In this document: positions 20,601-29,605 of the stretch, piece after piece
Layout of the letters: every line of letters starts with the position of its first letter
How positions within the stretch are numbered: position 1 is the first letter of the stretch
Origin: an uncultured Myxococcales bacterium
GTDB lineage: Bacteria; Myxococcota_A; Bradymonadia; UBA7976; VGTA01
Reading direction: 5' to 3'
NCBI GenBank assembly: GCA_937146725.1
Contig: CAKZRU010000077.1
Location: 60,882 to 124,881 of the forward strand
DNA length: 64,000 bases
Made by a program: the position numbers and the translations under genes
Notes under the pieces: generated by a model
Told to the model about the DNA's origin: nothing
Database searches by the model: none
The model's input: only the letters and a program-made list of their open reading frames with translations

Positions 20601-22026
20601 TACTATGACTTAGTTTTGGATAACGAAAGTCTGCAAACAAGGATAGTTTCTCAGATCTTATTTCTAAGCCTTCCTGTTGTTTTTCCTCATCAAGAGTGAT
20701 GAGTAGGGGAATGGCTTTGTGATGTTCTTCTAGGTTGGCCCGACCGAGAGTTGATTGACTTAATACATTTAAACGCGAACTTGCCTTTAATGAACCGCTC
20801 ATATGATCCTGAGCGGTATAACCAATCCCATCAAGGTCTAACCATAACTTACGAGTTAGGCGTAATTCATTGGAAGGTCGTTTTTGTACACCGCGTTGTA
20901 ACTCTTTAATATTTAAGACTTTACCTGGTACAGCCAACCAAGTATGAGTGCCTCCACGTAAAGATTGTGGTAAAGCTGTAAATTCCGGATCGACTTCATC
21001 TAAGCCGGTCAGTTGTACTCTTCTTAATAATTCTCTCCGATGCCAAACCCAAACCTCTTGATTGGCTAACTTGGCGCCTTTCACAGTAGGCACTGTGAGT
21101 GTTTTAGGAGACTCCGGAAAGACCGAAATAAGCTTGATTGAAGACTGCCCCGGTTTTAGATAAACCCTCAATCCCTCTTTTACCCAATCGACCTCCAAGG
21201 CACTGTCAAGTTGAGTATTGATTGAGCCTTTGATTTGTAAGCCACTTATAATTTGCTCTCTTGCCGATCCAGAGACATTGAGTTGAATATGAGTCTCTAG
21301 CTTTAAGGGAACTTCATCATACCAAACTCTAAAAATCTGTATATTACTTTCCTGTTGTGGGCCTTGAATGGCCGAAGCCTTTGTTGACCTTTCATTTAAC
21401 CAAATTGCACCGCTTTGATCACGGTCTACCCATGCCCGTTCTCCCTTCTGATCAACAAGTTTTACTTGGGCGATTCCCTCAGGGATTTTAAGAGTATCTA
21501 TGGAGCTATTCCAAGTGATTTGAGCATTGATTTGATGCTTACCCGCTTCTAATTCTACCCAAGCAGTATGATCTTTCCACACAACTGTAAGTGCCCGTGG
21601 TTTTTCACCACTTACGAGATTGACAGAGTGAATGGCTACTCTTGAGTCTTTTAGTAAGGGTACTAAAGTTTTTTTACCCACAAATACGCCATAACTGAGC
21701 TCGGCTTGCTGATCTTGCTTGAGCTTAATCAGTAATTTACTCATCCATAAGCATTGGTATTTTTGGGATCTTTGGGCACAATCTAGATAGTCCAAGTCAT
21801 CAGAGATCCATTGCGTCCAAGACTCAAAACCGGGAGCTTGAATCTTGGTATTAACAGGAGTTGCATGAAGCGATGTAGGCGAAAGCCAAAAGGCACATAA
21901 CAAGAAAGTAGCAAACCAAGAAGTCACGAGTTTGCTGCTTAAACAGTAGCTTACTTTTGATATGTTCACAGACTGACTTGGTACATGTGTCATCAGCTTT
22001 GCTGGGGTTTGGGTCTTAAAAAGCAT
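17611..22026 (-). CDS. Large multi-spanning envelope protein, internally duplicated, unknown function (1471 aa)
   Basis: Not recognised as a named family. An N-terminal hydrophobic signal (residues about 35-55, ending near LHA) is followed by a beta-rich domain with a Cys pair, a central cluster of membrane helices (about 510-610 and 700-770), a second beta-rich half (about 775-1290) and C-terminal membrane helices (about 1290-1450). Residues about 750-775 look like a second signal peptide (ALFLCLVLGLIISPIPSAFA, then DEP), and the downstream half again has a Cys pair and a similar beta pattern, so the gene looks like a head-to-tail fusion of two related units. A periplasmic or outer-envelope role is inferred. 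It ends 34 bp from the convergent flhA-like gene. The ribosome site is weak; a later ATG (21993) is possible. Confidence 0.7.
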   Translation of the reverse strand: MLFKTQTPAKLMTHVPSQSVNISKVSYCLSSKLVTSWFATFLLCAFWLSPTSLHATPVNTKIQAPGFESWTQWISDDLDYLDCAQRSQKYQCLWMSKLLIKLKQDQQAELSYGVFVGKKTLVPLLKDSRVAIHSVNLVSGEKPRALTVVWKDHTAWVELEAGKHQINAQITWNSSIDTLKIPEGIAQVKLVDQKGERAWVDRDQSGAIWLNERSTKASAIQGPQQESNIQIFRVWYDEVPLKLETHIQLNVSGSAREQIISGLQIKGSINTQLDSALEVDWVKEGLRVYLKPGQSSIKLISVFPESPKTLTVPTVKGAKLANQEVWVWHRRELLRRVQLTGLDEVDPEFTALPQSLRGGTHTWLAVPGKVLNIKELQRGVQKRPSNELRLTRKLWLDLDGIGYTAQDHMSGSLKASSRLNVLSQSTLGRANLEEHHKAIPLLITLDEEKQQEGLEIRSEKLSLFADFRYPKLSHSIPALDWSVPVSSLQMTLNLPPGWRLFSIGNGAYSADEWLSSWQMSDIFLSALVTIAFFKLFGFIWAFLAILALVLFHTDASIYYELLSISIAFFLLKASLSHHIFSRLISFGFCVVFLSFMASVFSLGQDDFRTALHPQLDEHGTSSSYYNNYRSVSISRKVFEDAKVSKKSKWRKAKSQYGELDLNQQLQQLDQNAVVQTGPGIPRWKWRTHDIFFEAPIEPGRQLKLSLIAPMWTRISVLVRSLALLSLFVMLLVQLKSLPWENLGRTKDELKQKLPALFLCLVLGLIISPIPSAFADEPVPTAHPNFDLQVQQSQTSNLPSVIVPQNQVQQVNLGQIQLNNQSFQENSESNTSANLSSVTSVINQPSPQLVQEWRARLKQEKSCQGECLYVGHMDLSIHQQQVLLTTMIHAEKDSIFTLPGTLDTIHWEETNIGESQLPMRLESSQENHEIKHTTVRIPKGVHTVTALGQIPEQEQMSINLTDPPKTLALSLKSWLELTNRNGKVSSLINLKRVDQKVTQDDKSKTKNKDSQELGKLSMDYSWFTVKKSLNLGPVWQIVTQIERQSSTYAEDLVLPLIQGERVLSSEHEISEQGVKVSFAAGQTQAGYFSELSPVALLKLTAAKARWAETWTLNCGVLWRCTASGLNPISLGGGSQASLTWRPWPGESVDISIKRPKGIKGSEVTVNQLTYEFKPSTHLAQGTITLSLNASKGGSKEIILPKEAKKINLMINGKQQFDPAKQNKVRLPIKPGENSFKITWQQDWKRSFSEKVPSITTDLQGVNVNQHFVVGQRWLLWANGPAWGPAILMWGKLFFAFILAIILAWRPWAPLNTWQWFLLLAGLAQHHPTVWVISILWFAAFAVRQLYWHKVKSIMLFNLGQLALVGGTVIFLIFFTYIVQSNLLSSVDMQVSGNHSNTGQLKWYVDHLDFSQGSDHIMVYSAPMWLWRVLMLIWALWFASQLFAWLKWAWRSLNHKGSWRSSDDAHLSQTKNQ

Positions 22027-22210
22027 GTTTATTTATATACCTAAGTGATTTGAGATGTATGACACGGGTATATCTTAAACAGAAAGTGATTTCTTAATCT
22101 AACACAATCCCCTTTAAATGATTTAAGTCCGTTTTATAACTTAAGGTATTTGACTTAGGAATTTGATTTATGAGCGAAGCTTAGCTTTTAACGTCACTCA
22201 AATGCAGATT

Positions 22211-23350
22211 CTAAACACTTGTTTTTTCTAGCTGAGGTTGCTTAAAGATCTTAATCAAATACCAAAGTGAAGGTAAAACCAAGGTGAGTGCAATGACCAC
22301 ACACAGCAATGTCGCCCATAGAGTTTTTGGGCTTGCAGCAGCCTCGGCGAGTGGTAAATGAGTGGGGAGTAAATAGGGTAAGCTTGAGACTGTCCAACCG
22401 GATACAATCCCTATGGCTTGCATGACCCCAAAAAAACGAGCTAGGTGCGCTTGATTATACCATAGAGTCCATAGGGCTAAAATGGCACTTAAGCCAACTG
22501 TTAAGTGCAGCCAAGGTGCATAGCTTCCCCAGAGTAGACGCTCAATGGCTAGACTATCATCTAAAACAAACAAAGCCATTCCGGCGCTTAGAGCAAGCGC
22601 AAGTTGGGCAAAGCTTGCTCGAATTCGGGTAACCTTTTGTAAAGCTAAAAGGTTGTTAAGCGTTTCCGCATCTTCTGTTGAGTTGTGTTGTTGGGCGCTA
22701 ATGGTCTTATTGACTAATTCCACATTCAGATAAATTGCTGATAGCCAGGCAAATAAGGCCACCGCCATCAAACCAACCATGATTGGAAAAGGGGCCCACC
22801 ATGTAGACCACCATAATGAACCATCAACCGCCATATAATTGAGCTGATTTGCTTTTTCGCCAATCATTAAGTTATGCATGACCTCAGCAAGCTGTCCACT
22901 TGCGATAGCGCCTGCGATTATACCTAAGGAAATTGGCGTAAACGTGCTTGAAATCATAAAAACTTGATACCAAGTCTTGCTGATTCCCTGTGGGTCATAG
23001 TGGGCAAACACAAAGGCGGCTCCTCGTAGGCTAATCCCTAATAACAAAAACAATAAGGGACCATGTAGGCCAATACTAATCCAAGAAAAGCCCACCGGAA
23101 AGCACACAAATAAGACAACAATGGCGACAATGAGCCATACATGATTACTTTCCCAAATCGGAGCAATGGCTTCATCAATCGTTTGACGCCAAAGCTTTTG
23201 CAGCGCCTTGTCTTTAGGCTTAAATAAGCTTAGAATTCCACCACCAAAATCGGCACCTGCACTTAGGGTATATAAGATCAAGCAGAGTTGAATCACTAAA
23301 GCACAAATCAGGGCGAGCCATTCTGTTTCAGTAGAGTGTAATATATTCAT
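22211..23350 (-). CDS. cydB: Cytochrome bd-type quinol oxidase subunit II
   Basis: Start chosen at the ATG at 23350 (379 residues), one base after the cydA stop, with AGAGG 8 nt upstream inside the cydA end; a longer frame reaching 23434 would overlap cydA and adds a non-conserved basic leader. The protein has about nine membrane helices and CydB-like segments: TLSAGADFGGG near the N-terminus, IAPIWESNHVWLI around residue 60-75, and LGISLRGAAFVFAHYDP. With CydA it forms the membrane quinol:O2 oxidoreductase that reduces oxygen to water at high affinity. Tight coupling to cydA indicates one transcript and probably translational coupling. No small CydX-type gene was recognised downstream. Confidence 0.95.
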   Translation of the reverse strand: MNILHSTETEWLALICALVIQLCLILYTLSAGADFGGGILSLFKPKDKALQKLWRQTIDEAIAPIWESNHVWLIVAIVVLFVCFPVGFSWISIGLHGPLLFLLLGISLRGAAFVFAHYDPQGISKTWYQVFMISSTFTPISLGIIAGAIASGQLAEVMHNLMIGEKANQLNYMAVDGSLWWSTWWAPFPIMVGLMAVALFAWLSAIYLNVELVNKTISAQQHNSTEDAETLNNLLALQKVTRIRASFAQLALALSAGMALFVLDDSLAIERLLWGSYAPWLHLTVGLSAILALWTLWYNQAHLARFFGVMQAIGIVSGWTVSSLPYLLPTHLPLAEAAASPKTLWATLLCVVIALTLVLPSLWYLIKIFKQPQLEKTSV

Positions 23351-23351
23351 C

Positions 23352-24719
23352 TTAGGCCTCTTTCTGTGCTTGATCTTGCTTGAAGCTTGAAGCTGAAGTG
23401 TCGAGTCCAAGTTCTTGATCAAGGTCAAAAACATGTCGCTTGAGCAAAGTCACACTCACAATGCCTAAAATAAAGTAAAGAATCATAAAGCCAATAAAAG
23501 GAATCGCTAAACCAGGTAAGGGCGTTACTGCGTCTTTAGTTCTCATGATACCATGAATAATCCATGGCTGTCTGCCTACCTCAGTTACAACCCAACCAGC
23601 TTCCAAAGCAAGAAGTCCCATAGGAGAACAAACAACTAAAGCCTTAAGAAATAAAGGTTGATCTAAAATAGAGTGACGACGCCATATACCCCATAAACCA
23701 ATCGCCCCAATCAGCATGAGTAAAGTCCCCAGTCCAACCATGATCTGAAAGGCAAAGTGGGTTACAGCCACCGGTGGCCGATCTTCTTTGGGAAAGGCCT
23801 TTAATCCTTTGACTTCAGCTTGTGGATCAGCAAAGGCTAAAATACTGAGTAAATATGGAATTTCAATTGAATATTTGGTTTCCTCCTCATCTTCAAAAGG
23901 AATCCCTCCAATGCGAAGGGGCGCTGCTTTTTCAGTCTCCCATTGCCCTTCCATGGCAGCGAGTTTGACCGGTTGAGTTCTTGCCACATGCTTGGCTAAT
24001 AAATCTCCGCTGATCGGCTGAATCAGAGCTGCGACTGCACCTACGGCAAGGGCGATTTTTAAGGCTCTTTGGTGAAAAGCAATCCCAGGATTTTTGAGCA
24101 AACGTTGCGCATGGATTCCGGCAACCGCAAAGCCCAATGCGGTAAAGGCAGCAATCACCATATGCACACCTTGCTGTAAAGCTGATGGATTCATTGCGGC
24201 CGCCCAAGGATCAACATTTATGGCCTCTCCATTCACCCATTCAAAACCGGTAGGCGTATTCATCCAGCCATTAGCGGCAACAATAAATAGTCCAGAAAGC
24301 GTGCCCGAAATCAAAACGATCACACCTGATAGCCAATGAATCCATGGACTCACCTTTTCCCAACCATATAAATAAATCCCCAAGGCGATCGCTTCCAAGA
24401 AAAAGGCGGCACCTTCAAGAGAAAAGGGAACGCCAATGATGGGACCGGCAAGCTCCATAAATCTTGGCCATAATAAACCCAACTCAAAAGACAGAGCAGT
24501 GCCTGAAACAGCACCAACGGCAAAAAGAATAGCAGTGCCCTTAGACCATTTCTTGGCCAAATATAGAGCTTCTTGATCCTTATGCTTTAGCCAAGACCAT
24601 TCGGCAATCACCATAAGTAAGGGCATAGCCATACCCGCTACCGCAAAAACAATATGAAAGGCGAGTGATAAGCCCATTTGTGAACGGGCGGCAAATAAGT
24701 CACTCAGATTGGTATCCAT
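23352..24719 (-). CDS. cydA: Cytochrome bd-type quinol oxidase subunit I
   Basis: A 455-residue, haem-bearing subunit. Haem ligands match the family: His22 (LAFHIVFA), His186 (GVHMVIAAF) and Met327 (QIMVGLGT); the paired glutamates lie in SLEGAAFFLEAIALGIYLYG, and GRQPW is present near residue 392. The quinol-binding Q-loop is short compared with the 522-residue E. coli CydA, as in the cyanide-insensitive (CIO) or short-loop branch. An AGGAG site lies 8 nt before the ATG. It is first in an operon with cydB. The dyad at 24739-24755 sits just upstream and may regulate it. The bd oxidase gives microaerobic respiration and resistance to nitric oxide or peroxide (family knowledge). Confidence 0.96.
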   Translation of the reverse strand: MDTNLSDLFAARSQMGLSLAFHIVFAVAGMAMPLLMVIAEWSWLKHKDQEALYLAKKWSKGTAILFAVGAVSGTALSFELGLLWPRFMELAGPIIGVPFSLEGAAFFLEAIALGIYLYGWEKVSPWIHWLSGVIVLISGTLSGLFIVAANGWMNTPTGFEWVNGEAINVDPWAAAMNPSALQQGVHMVIAAFTALGFAVAGIHAQRLLKNPGIAFHQRALKIALAVGAVAALIQPISGDLLAKHVARTQPVKLAAMEGQWETEKAAPLRIGGIPFEDEEETKYSIEIPYLLSILAFADPQAEVKGLKAFPKEDRPPVAVTHFAFQIMVGLGTLLMLIGAIGLWGIWRRHSILDQPLFLKALVVCSPMGLLALEAGWVVTEVGRQPWIIHGIMRTKDAVTPLPGLAIPFIGFMILYFILGIVSVTLLKRHVFDLDQELGLDTSASSFKQDQAQKEA

Positions 24720-24738
24720 AACTTAACTCCTGTAAAGT

Positions 24739-24755
24739 GAATAAACCATTTATTC
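24739..24755. promoter_or_regulatory. Inverted repeat upstream of cydA, candidate operator
   Basis: GAATAAA and TTTATTC are perfect inverted 7-mers separated by CCA, 20 bp upstream of the cydA start codon. This location suits repression by a dimeric oxygen- or redox-responsive regulator. It does not match the FNR (TTGAT-N4-ATCAA) consensus. Regulator identity is unknown. Confidence 0.4.
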
Positions 24756-24906
24756 TATTAACAGGTTGCAAGGCGTGTGCCAATCTATACGGGCTTAGGT
24801 TAAGTATTCGTTTTTATTGACTATGTTAGATGTATTCAAAAGTAATTTATCGACTTGTTAAATCCACGTTTCAACTATTGAATCATTTGAGACACACTGT
24901 AATGCG

Positions 24907-26268
24907 CTATGGAAAAATAACGATGATTGTTCCTTCTTTGGACGCAGATTTGGGTACATTAAGCTCAACACCATTATAAGTAATGTTCAGCGAAGTATTA
25001 GCTTCTGCTTCAATGGGGAAATCAACGACTGATAAAAAGGGAAAGCCTTCAAAAAGCGGTAAGCGACCATCGGTTTGGCCGTCTTCGTTAATATCAAAGA
25101 CAAATAAAGCAATCGTGGTATTTTCAGCGGAAGCCACCTCAGGGCTTAAAATATTTGTGCCATCGAGAGTCAGCTGATCTTGCTCAGCTGAAAAAGCTCG
25201 ATGAGCGTTAAAGATCACTAGAGAGCTTTGAGTTTCGCTTTGAGGCAGCTGTCGGACTAAAATACTTGCCAAAGAGCCCTCACCGGGAAAGGTTCTAAGA
25301 TATAAATAGCCTTGGTCCTGCTTGAGTTTGGGCGTAAAGTATCTCACTTTAGGACTGTCTGAGTTCGTCAGATTAGGCACCCATTCATAATAAGTATTGG
25401 CTTTAAGGTTGGTGGCTAAATAACCGCCATCTGCATCGCTTTCTAGAATGCTTATGAGTTCTATTCTTTGCCCATTATCATCTACTTCCCAAAGCTCAAT
25501 CTCCGTTTGAGATAGGGCTTGATTTTCACCCAGGCTAAGTACTCTACCCGCAACTTGAATGGTCTCCCTTGTTTCAGACTCAGCGCTGAGAAATGGATCA
25601 TTTTCTAAAGGCTCTGCTTCATAAAGAAAGTCAATCATTTGATTAAAACTTTCAAAGGAGGTTGCGATCAAATAGTGATCAAGGCCCATCAGCTCAACAT
25701 TGGTCGCACCCGGAATATCAGCCCCCTCAACCACAAGATCAGCACTTGACCATAAATTAAGTGTAGGAATATTACCCTCTATACCTGCTGGCGCATCATT
25801 AGGAAAGCTAGCGACATGGACATAACGATTTACTTTTGCATTATACTCAGCTTCAGCCAAATAAGTATAAGCAACTCCACCCCCTGCGGAATGCCCTACA
25901 AGATCCACTTGATTAAAGTCTGATGATGCTAGCATATTTGTGATGAGAAGATCCAATGCTTCACTATGGTCTGCTGACATATCAAGGCTATTCCAATCAA
26001 AGACTTGAATATCCTCGGGACAGGAACCACTCGCTAATAGACGAGTGATTTGCCGATTCCAGGTATCACCGGCAGCCAAAAAACCATGAATGAAAATAAT
26101 TGGACGTCTTTGACGCTCACATATTGTAATTTGTGCTTCTTCTTCGGAAGTACCTGTCTCTTTCTGATCTTCACAGGCCATAAAAAAGGAGCTTGTCAGC
26201 AGGAAAGTCGTCAGTAAAAGGGTAAAAAATAGAGTAGATTTATTTGGGTGAATCATTAAGGAATCCAT
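24907..26268 (-). CDS. Lipoprotein with alpha/beta-hydrolase (lipase/esterase-like) domain
   Basis: A 453-residue predicted lipoprotein: hydrophobic signal and lipobox FMAC with Cys32. Residues about 50-225 form an alpha/beta-hydrolase: IIFIHGFLAAGDTW (oxyanion region), the nucleophile elbow VDLVGHSAGGG near residue 120, an acid candidate in NLWSSADLVV and a His in GLDHYLIA near 190. Residues about 240-450 are beta-rich, with a carboxypeptidase-regulatory-like segment (VAGRVLSLGENQALSQTEIE). It is probably an envelope-anchored lipase or esterase; the substrate is unknown. A second in-frame ATG four codons later (26256) is an equally good start. It stands alone on the minus strand between cydA and the ureohydrolase gene. 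Confidence 0.8.
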   Translation of the reverse strand: MDSLMIHPNKSTLFFTLLLTTFLLTSSFFMACEDQKETGTSEEEAQITICERQRRPIIFIHGFLAAGDTWNRQITRLLASGSCPEDIQVFDWNSLDMSADHSEALDLLITNMLASSDFNQVDLVGHSAGGGVAYTYLAEAEYNAKVNRYVHVASFPNDAPAGIEGNIPTLNLWSSADLVVEGADIPGATNVELMGLDHYLIATSFESFNQMIDFLYEAEPLENDPFLSAESETRETIQVAGRVLSLGENQALSQTEIELWEVDDNGQRIELISILESDADGGYLATNLKANTYYEWVPNLTNSDSPKVRYFTPKLKQDQGYLYLRTFPGEGSLASILVRQLPQSETQSSLVIFNAHRAFSAEQDQLTLDGTNILSPEVASAENTTIALFVFDINEDGQTDGRLPLFEGFPFLSVVDFPIEAEANTSLNITYNGVELNVPKSASKEGTIIVIFP

Positions 26269-26388
26269 ATCTGTAGAAGCATATTTTTTTATGCTTTATT
26301 AACAGCTTAGATTCATCATTTAACTAAAAGTTGCATAAGCTCTGAGCAATATTTGGCTTTACTTATTAAAGAAATAGCATACAAGATT

Positions 26389-27558
26389 TCAAAAGATCGC
26401 TTGACGGTTCAAAGCTAGATTTGCCAATGTTCTTAAATAGATGCTTGCTGTTTTTAAGGTTCGTTCTGGTTCACCCTCTGCCCTTGATAAGGGAGGCGCA
26501 ACCTCAACTAAGTCAGCTCCTACTAGGGGGAAACGTTGACCAACCAAGTAGGTGATCTCATCGACTTGCTCAGGTGTTAATCCGTTGGGTTCGGGGGTAC
26601 CGGTTGCACTGGCAAATGCACTGTCGGTTCCATCAATATCATTGCTGACATACAGAGCGGTGACTCCAAGGGCTTCAAAGCGCTCAATGATTTCTTGGGC
26701 CACTGCTAGGGCGCCTCTTTCTTGGACTTCATTCGCCCACACTTGACGAAGGTTACAAGTCTTTTCCCAATGCTCTTGATCACGACCACTGGCACGAATA
26801 CCCACTTGTACCAAGCGGCCATCTGCACCCAATAATTGATTGGCATGCCAAGCCCAAGTGGCAAAGCAGTACTTAATGCCTAGCCTTTCACTTAATAAAT
26901 CTGTGTGTGCATCAAAATGTAAAAGGCCTAGACGTGCTTTACCGCTTTGTTCCCAACGCTCATGAGCCACTTTGAAAGCCGGCCAAGCCACACTGTGATC
27001 TCCACCGATCACAATTGGCGTTAAGGCACTTTTTTGTTCTTCCTGCTTAAATTGGCTGAGGGCAAAGTCACAAATATCAAGCGGGGCAACCGGTAGATCT
27101 TGTAGCGTAGCCTGCATCGTCACCGACTCTTGCCCATAAAGAACTTGGGCAGTGGCCTGCTTTTGCTCTTGATTAAGCATATCATCAGAAAGCAGTTGAG
27201 GCACAACTCTCACATCGCCTATATCATAGCAATGTTGACCTAACAATGGGTGGTCAGGCTCATGTTGAAGCAAGTAAGACCTGATCACAGCAGGGGCTAA
27301 GTTGGCCCCTCGAGTAAAGCCGGCACCGGTATCGGAAGGCACGCCAAGTAACAATAGCTGGCTAGTTTTGGGCTCATCTTGCTGATGCTGTAATGCACTA
27401 TCAAGAGTACCTAGCCAAGCCTTATTAATATCTTCGGCTGTGTCAGCTTGATAAATCACTTTTTGGAGAGCCTGTTGTTCTTTTAAGCCTGTACTGACCA
27501 CATAAACACCGCCTCCGGCCGGACGAAGCATGGCGCTTAGATCTTTGCGATGGCTCAT
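26389..27558 (-). CDS. Ureohydrolase (arginase/agmatinase superfamily), specificity unknown
   Basis: A 389-residue member with the two-manganese site intact: GGDHSVAWPAF, LLHFDAHTDLL and YVSNDIDGTDSAF supply the usual His and Asp ligands, followed by ATGTPEPNGL. The last motif, DIDGTDS rather than the DxDxxDP of arginase and agmatinase, and an N-terminal extension of about 95 residues set it apart from the agmatinase-like protein at 33426-34313. The family hydrolyses guanidino compounds (arginine, agmatine, guanidinobutyrate, formimidoylglutamate, guanidine). An AAGGAGA site lies directly upstream. It precedes a lipoprotein hydrolase gene by about 120 bp but no pathway partner is seen. Fold and metal site are secure; substrate is not. 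Confidence 0.85.
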   Translation of the reverse strand: MSHRKDLSAMLRPAGGGVYVVSTGLKEQQALQKVIYQADTAEDINKAWLGTLDSALQHQQDEPKTSQLLLLGVPSDTGAGFTRGANLAPAVIRSYLLQHEPDHPLLGQHCYDIGDVRVVPQLLSDDMLNQEQKQATAQVLYGQESVTMQATLQDLPVAPLDICDFALSQFKQEEQKSALTPIVIGGDHSVAWPAFKVAHERWEQSGKARLGLLHFDAHTDLLSERLGIKYCFATWAWHANQLLGADGRLVQVGIRASGRDQEHWEKTCNLRQVWANEVQERGALAVAQEIIERFEALGVTALYVSNDIDGTDSAFASATGTPEPNGLTPEQVDEITYLVGQRFPLVGADLVEVAPPLSRAEGEPERTLKTASIYLRTLANLALNRQAIF

Positions 27559-27596
27559 ATTTGTCTCCTTAAGCAGACTGAGTGAAATGATTTTTG

Positions 27597-29570
27597 CTAT
27601 TGAATTGTAGCGTCAAGATCAATGCCCATTTGTAGGTAAGGTGCAGGAACTTCTACACCCTGAACAGTACCACTGTTCAGTCGTAAGCCATAGAAATCGA
27701 CCTCGTTCAAATCAAAAAGATTTCTCAAACCCTCATCACCAAGCTGATCAGGTAGGTTTTTAATAAAATTGCTAATTAAAGAGATAAGTTCCTTAGATCT
27801 GACCGGAAATAATGGCTCGTCAACCTTAACACCGTCAACGGTGAGCGTCACATCTAGCCCAAGTCGATTATCAACAAGTTGCGGCACAATATTAGCACTA
27901 ATATCTAGGCCCAAGGTAAACCAAGTTTGCTGGTCGGGTGTGGTTAGATCCAGATGCAAATCAACCAAATCAATAATAATGCCATTGGGCCGAGTGAGAT
28001 CAAATCTTGAAATCGGTGGCAACATTGGCCTTAAACGTACGCCCACTAAATCGGTTGGCGACATGATTTCTAGCAATCTTCCATCGGTAAAGCCATTGAG
28101 TAAGGCCGCGCTCAAGGCACTTGGTGGATCGACAATTTCCGCCAAGGTTACATTGAGTAAACCACCGTACCAAAGATGAGAAAAAATCAGATAAAGCGTA
28201 TTTTGACTAATGTCAGCCGACGCCATGTGCTGCAAGCGAGGAGGTACATTATCATTAGGAATATGCAGATAGCCGGCACTATTGTTAATCGCCGGTAGAT
28301 CAGTGATTTGAACGCCCAAATCAACCTGTGCACTTTCACGAGTAATGTTGATTTGCTTAAACAAAGCGCTCACCCGAACTTCAACGCCCAAGATTTCAAG
28401 TAAGGGAGAAAAAAGAGTGGGTGATACAAGTTGGTCAACTAAGGCCTCTTCCAATACGGCAAGGATGGTATCTTCAGCAAACTCAACAATTAAGCCTTCT
28501 ACAAACGACAAGGCGGTATCAAGCAAAGCGTTATCCACTTGAATATCCAAGTTTTCTAGGCTTAAGTTTGGATTGATTAACTGCGCATTGAGTGTACCAT
28601 CAGGATTGGGGGCTAAGGTTAATTCAGCGGTTAAGCTAGCAGGAGAAATATATACCTCGCCAAGAGTAGAGGGAGAGTCTAGATCAAAAAATATTTTTAG
28701 ATCGAAAAAACTAAGTCTCACCTCAATAAAGCCATTTGCGGGGATCAACTGAACGTCTACATCTTGGAAAATAATGTCGGTGATGGTCAGATCTTCACTG
28801 AAACCTTCATTTTCTGCGACTAAATCAGAAATGATACCTGACTTTACGGCATTTTCTAAGGTAACAGCAATCACATCAAAGGCTTCTGGCTTCATTTCAC
28901 CTCGAATCCCTCTTTCGATTTGATTACCCCATGCTTTATATCGTCCATACAAAAAGCCACGAGTGGCGGTGCCCTCATTGCCTGCTCGATCTCGCGCAAT
29001 AACCAAAGGCCGGTTCAACCCTGGTTCGGGCGCATAGGTAAACTGAAAGCGACCATTGGCTTCAATCAACAGTTCTTGACCATTAATAGTGACGGCTTCT
29101 ACTCCACTTCCTTGCTCTTGGTCTTGGACGGAGCCGACTAAGGTGACTGTTGGTGATTGGCTAGAGTCAACATGACTGCCGTAACTTGGTTCTGTAATGG
29201 TCACAACCGGTGCAGTAATGTCGATCATAACATTAACAGCGATTTGATCAGGACCGGCACTCACTTCAATGGTTTGTAAGCCCTCATCAAAGGTGAGTAC
29301 GGTTGAAAAACGCTGATTGGTCACCGGAATCGAGTTTCCATTGATCATCACTTCAGTGTCCGAGGAGTGAAAACCCACCACCATGACTTCTTTGTTGTTG
29401 AGAAATTGACCATCTAAAGGCTGATCTAATCTCAATAGACCTTGAACAGCAGGGGCTGTTCCAGCGCTCATTTCATTAGTTGCTGGGGCCACTGTTTCAT
29501 CATCACAGGCGCTTAAACCTAGGATGCCAAAACTGAATAAGACAATAAAACTAGCTTGCTTTAGGTGCAT
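27597..29570 (-). CDS. Lipoprotein with Ig-like domains and a large beta/helical lipid-binding-like domain
   Basis: A 657-residue lipoprotein with lipobox LSAC (Cys22) followed by DDE. Two Ig-like domains occupy about 45-205: the first ends with VMIDITAPVVTITEP, the typical link between bacterial Ig-like repeats. Residues about 215-650 are a long beta-strand domain of amphipathic strands alternating with helices (for example LLDTALSFVEGLIVEF), with a pattern that recalls tubular lipid-binding (TULIP/BPI-like) folds; this is inference from pattern only. A CGGAG site lies 8 nt before the ATG. It sits between an M16 peptidase gene and the ureohydrolase gene, all on the minus strand. Function unknown. 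Confidence 0.7.
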   Translation of the reverse strand: MHLKQASFIVLFSFGILGLSACDDETVAPATNEMSAGTAPAVQGLLRLDQPLDGQFLNNKEVMVVGFHSSDTEVMINGNSIPVTNQRFSTVLTFDEGLQTIEVSAGPDQIAVNVMIDITAPVVTITEPSYGSHVDSSQSPTVTLVGSVQDQEQGSGVEAVTINGQELLIEANGRFQFTYAPEPGLNRPLVIARDRAGNEGTATRGFLYGRYKAWGNQIERGIRGEMKPEAFDVIAVTLENAVKSGIISDLVAENEGFSEDLTITDIIFQDVDVQLIPANGFIEVRLSFFDLKIFFDLDSPSTLGEVYISPASLTAELTLAPNPDGTLNAQLINPNLSLENLDIQVDNALLDTALSFVEGLIVEFAEDTILAVLEEALVDQLVSPTLFSPLLEILGVEVRVSALFKQINITRESAQVDLGVQITDLPAINNSAGYLHIPNDNVPPRLQHMASADISQNTLYLIFSHLWYGGLLNVTLAEIVDPPSALSAALLNGFTDGRLLEIMSPTDLVGVRLRPMLPPISRFDLTRPNGIIIDLVDLHLDLTTPDQQTWFTLGLDISANIVPQLVDNRLGLDVTLTVDGVKVDEPLFPVRSKELISLISNFIKNLPDQLGDEGLRNLFDLNEVDFYGLRLNSGTVQGVEVPAPYLQMGIDLDATIQ

Positions 29571-29605
29571 CGTTTTTCTCCGATTAATAGACTTATACCA
29601 AGAGC

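Noticed and set aside
23351..23434. Longer cydB start overlapping cydA
   Set aside because: The added leader is not CydB-like, while the ATG at 23350 has a good ribosome site and tight coupling.
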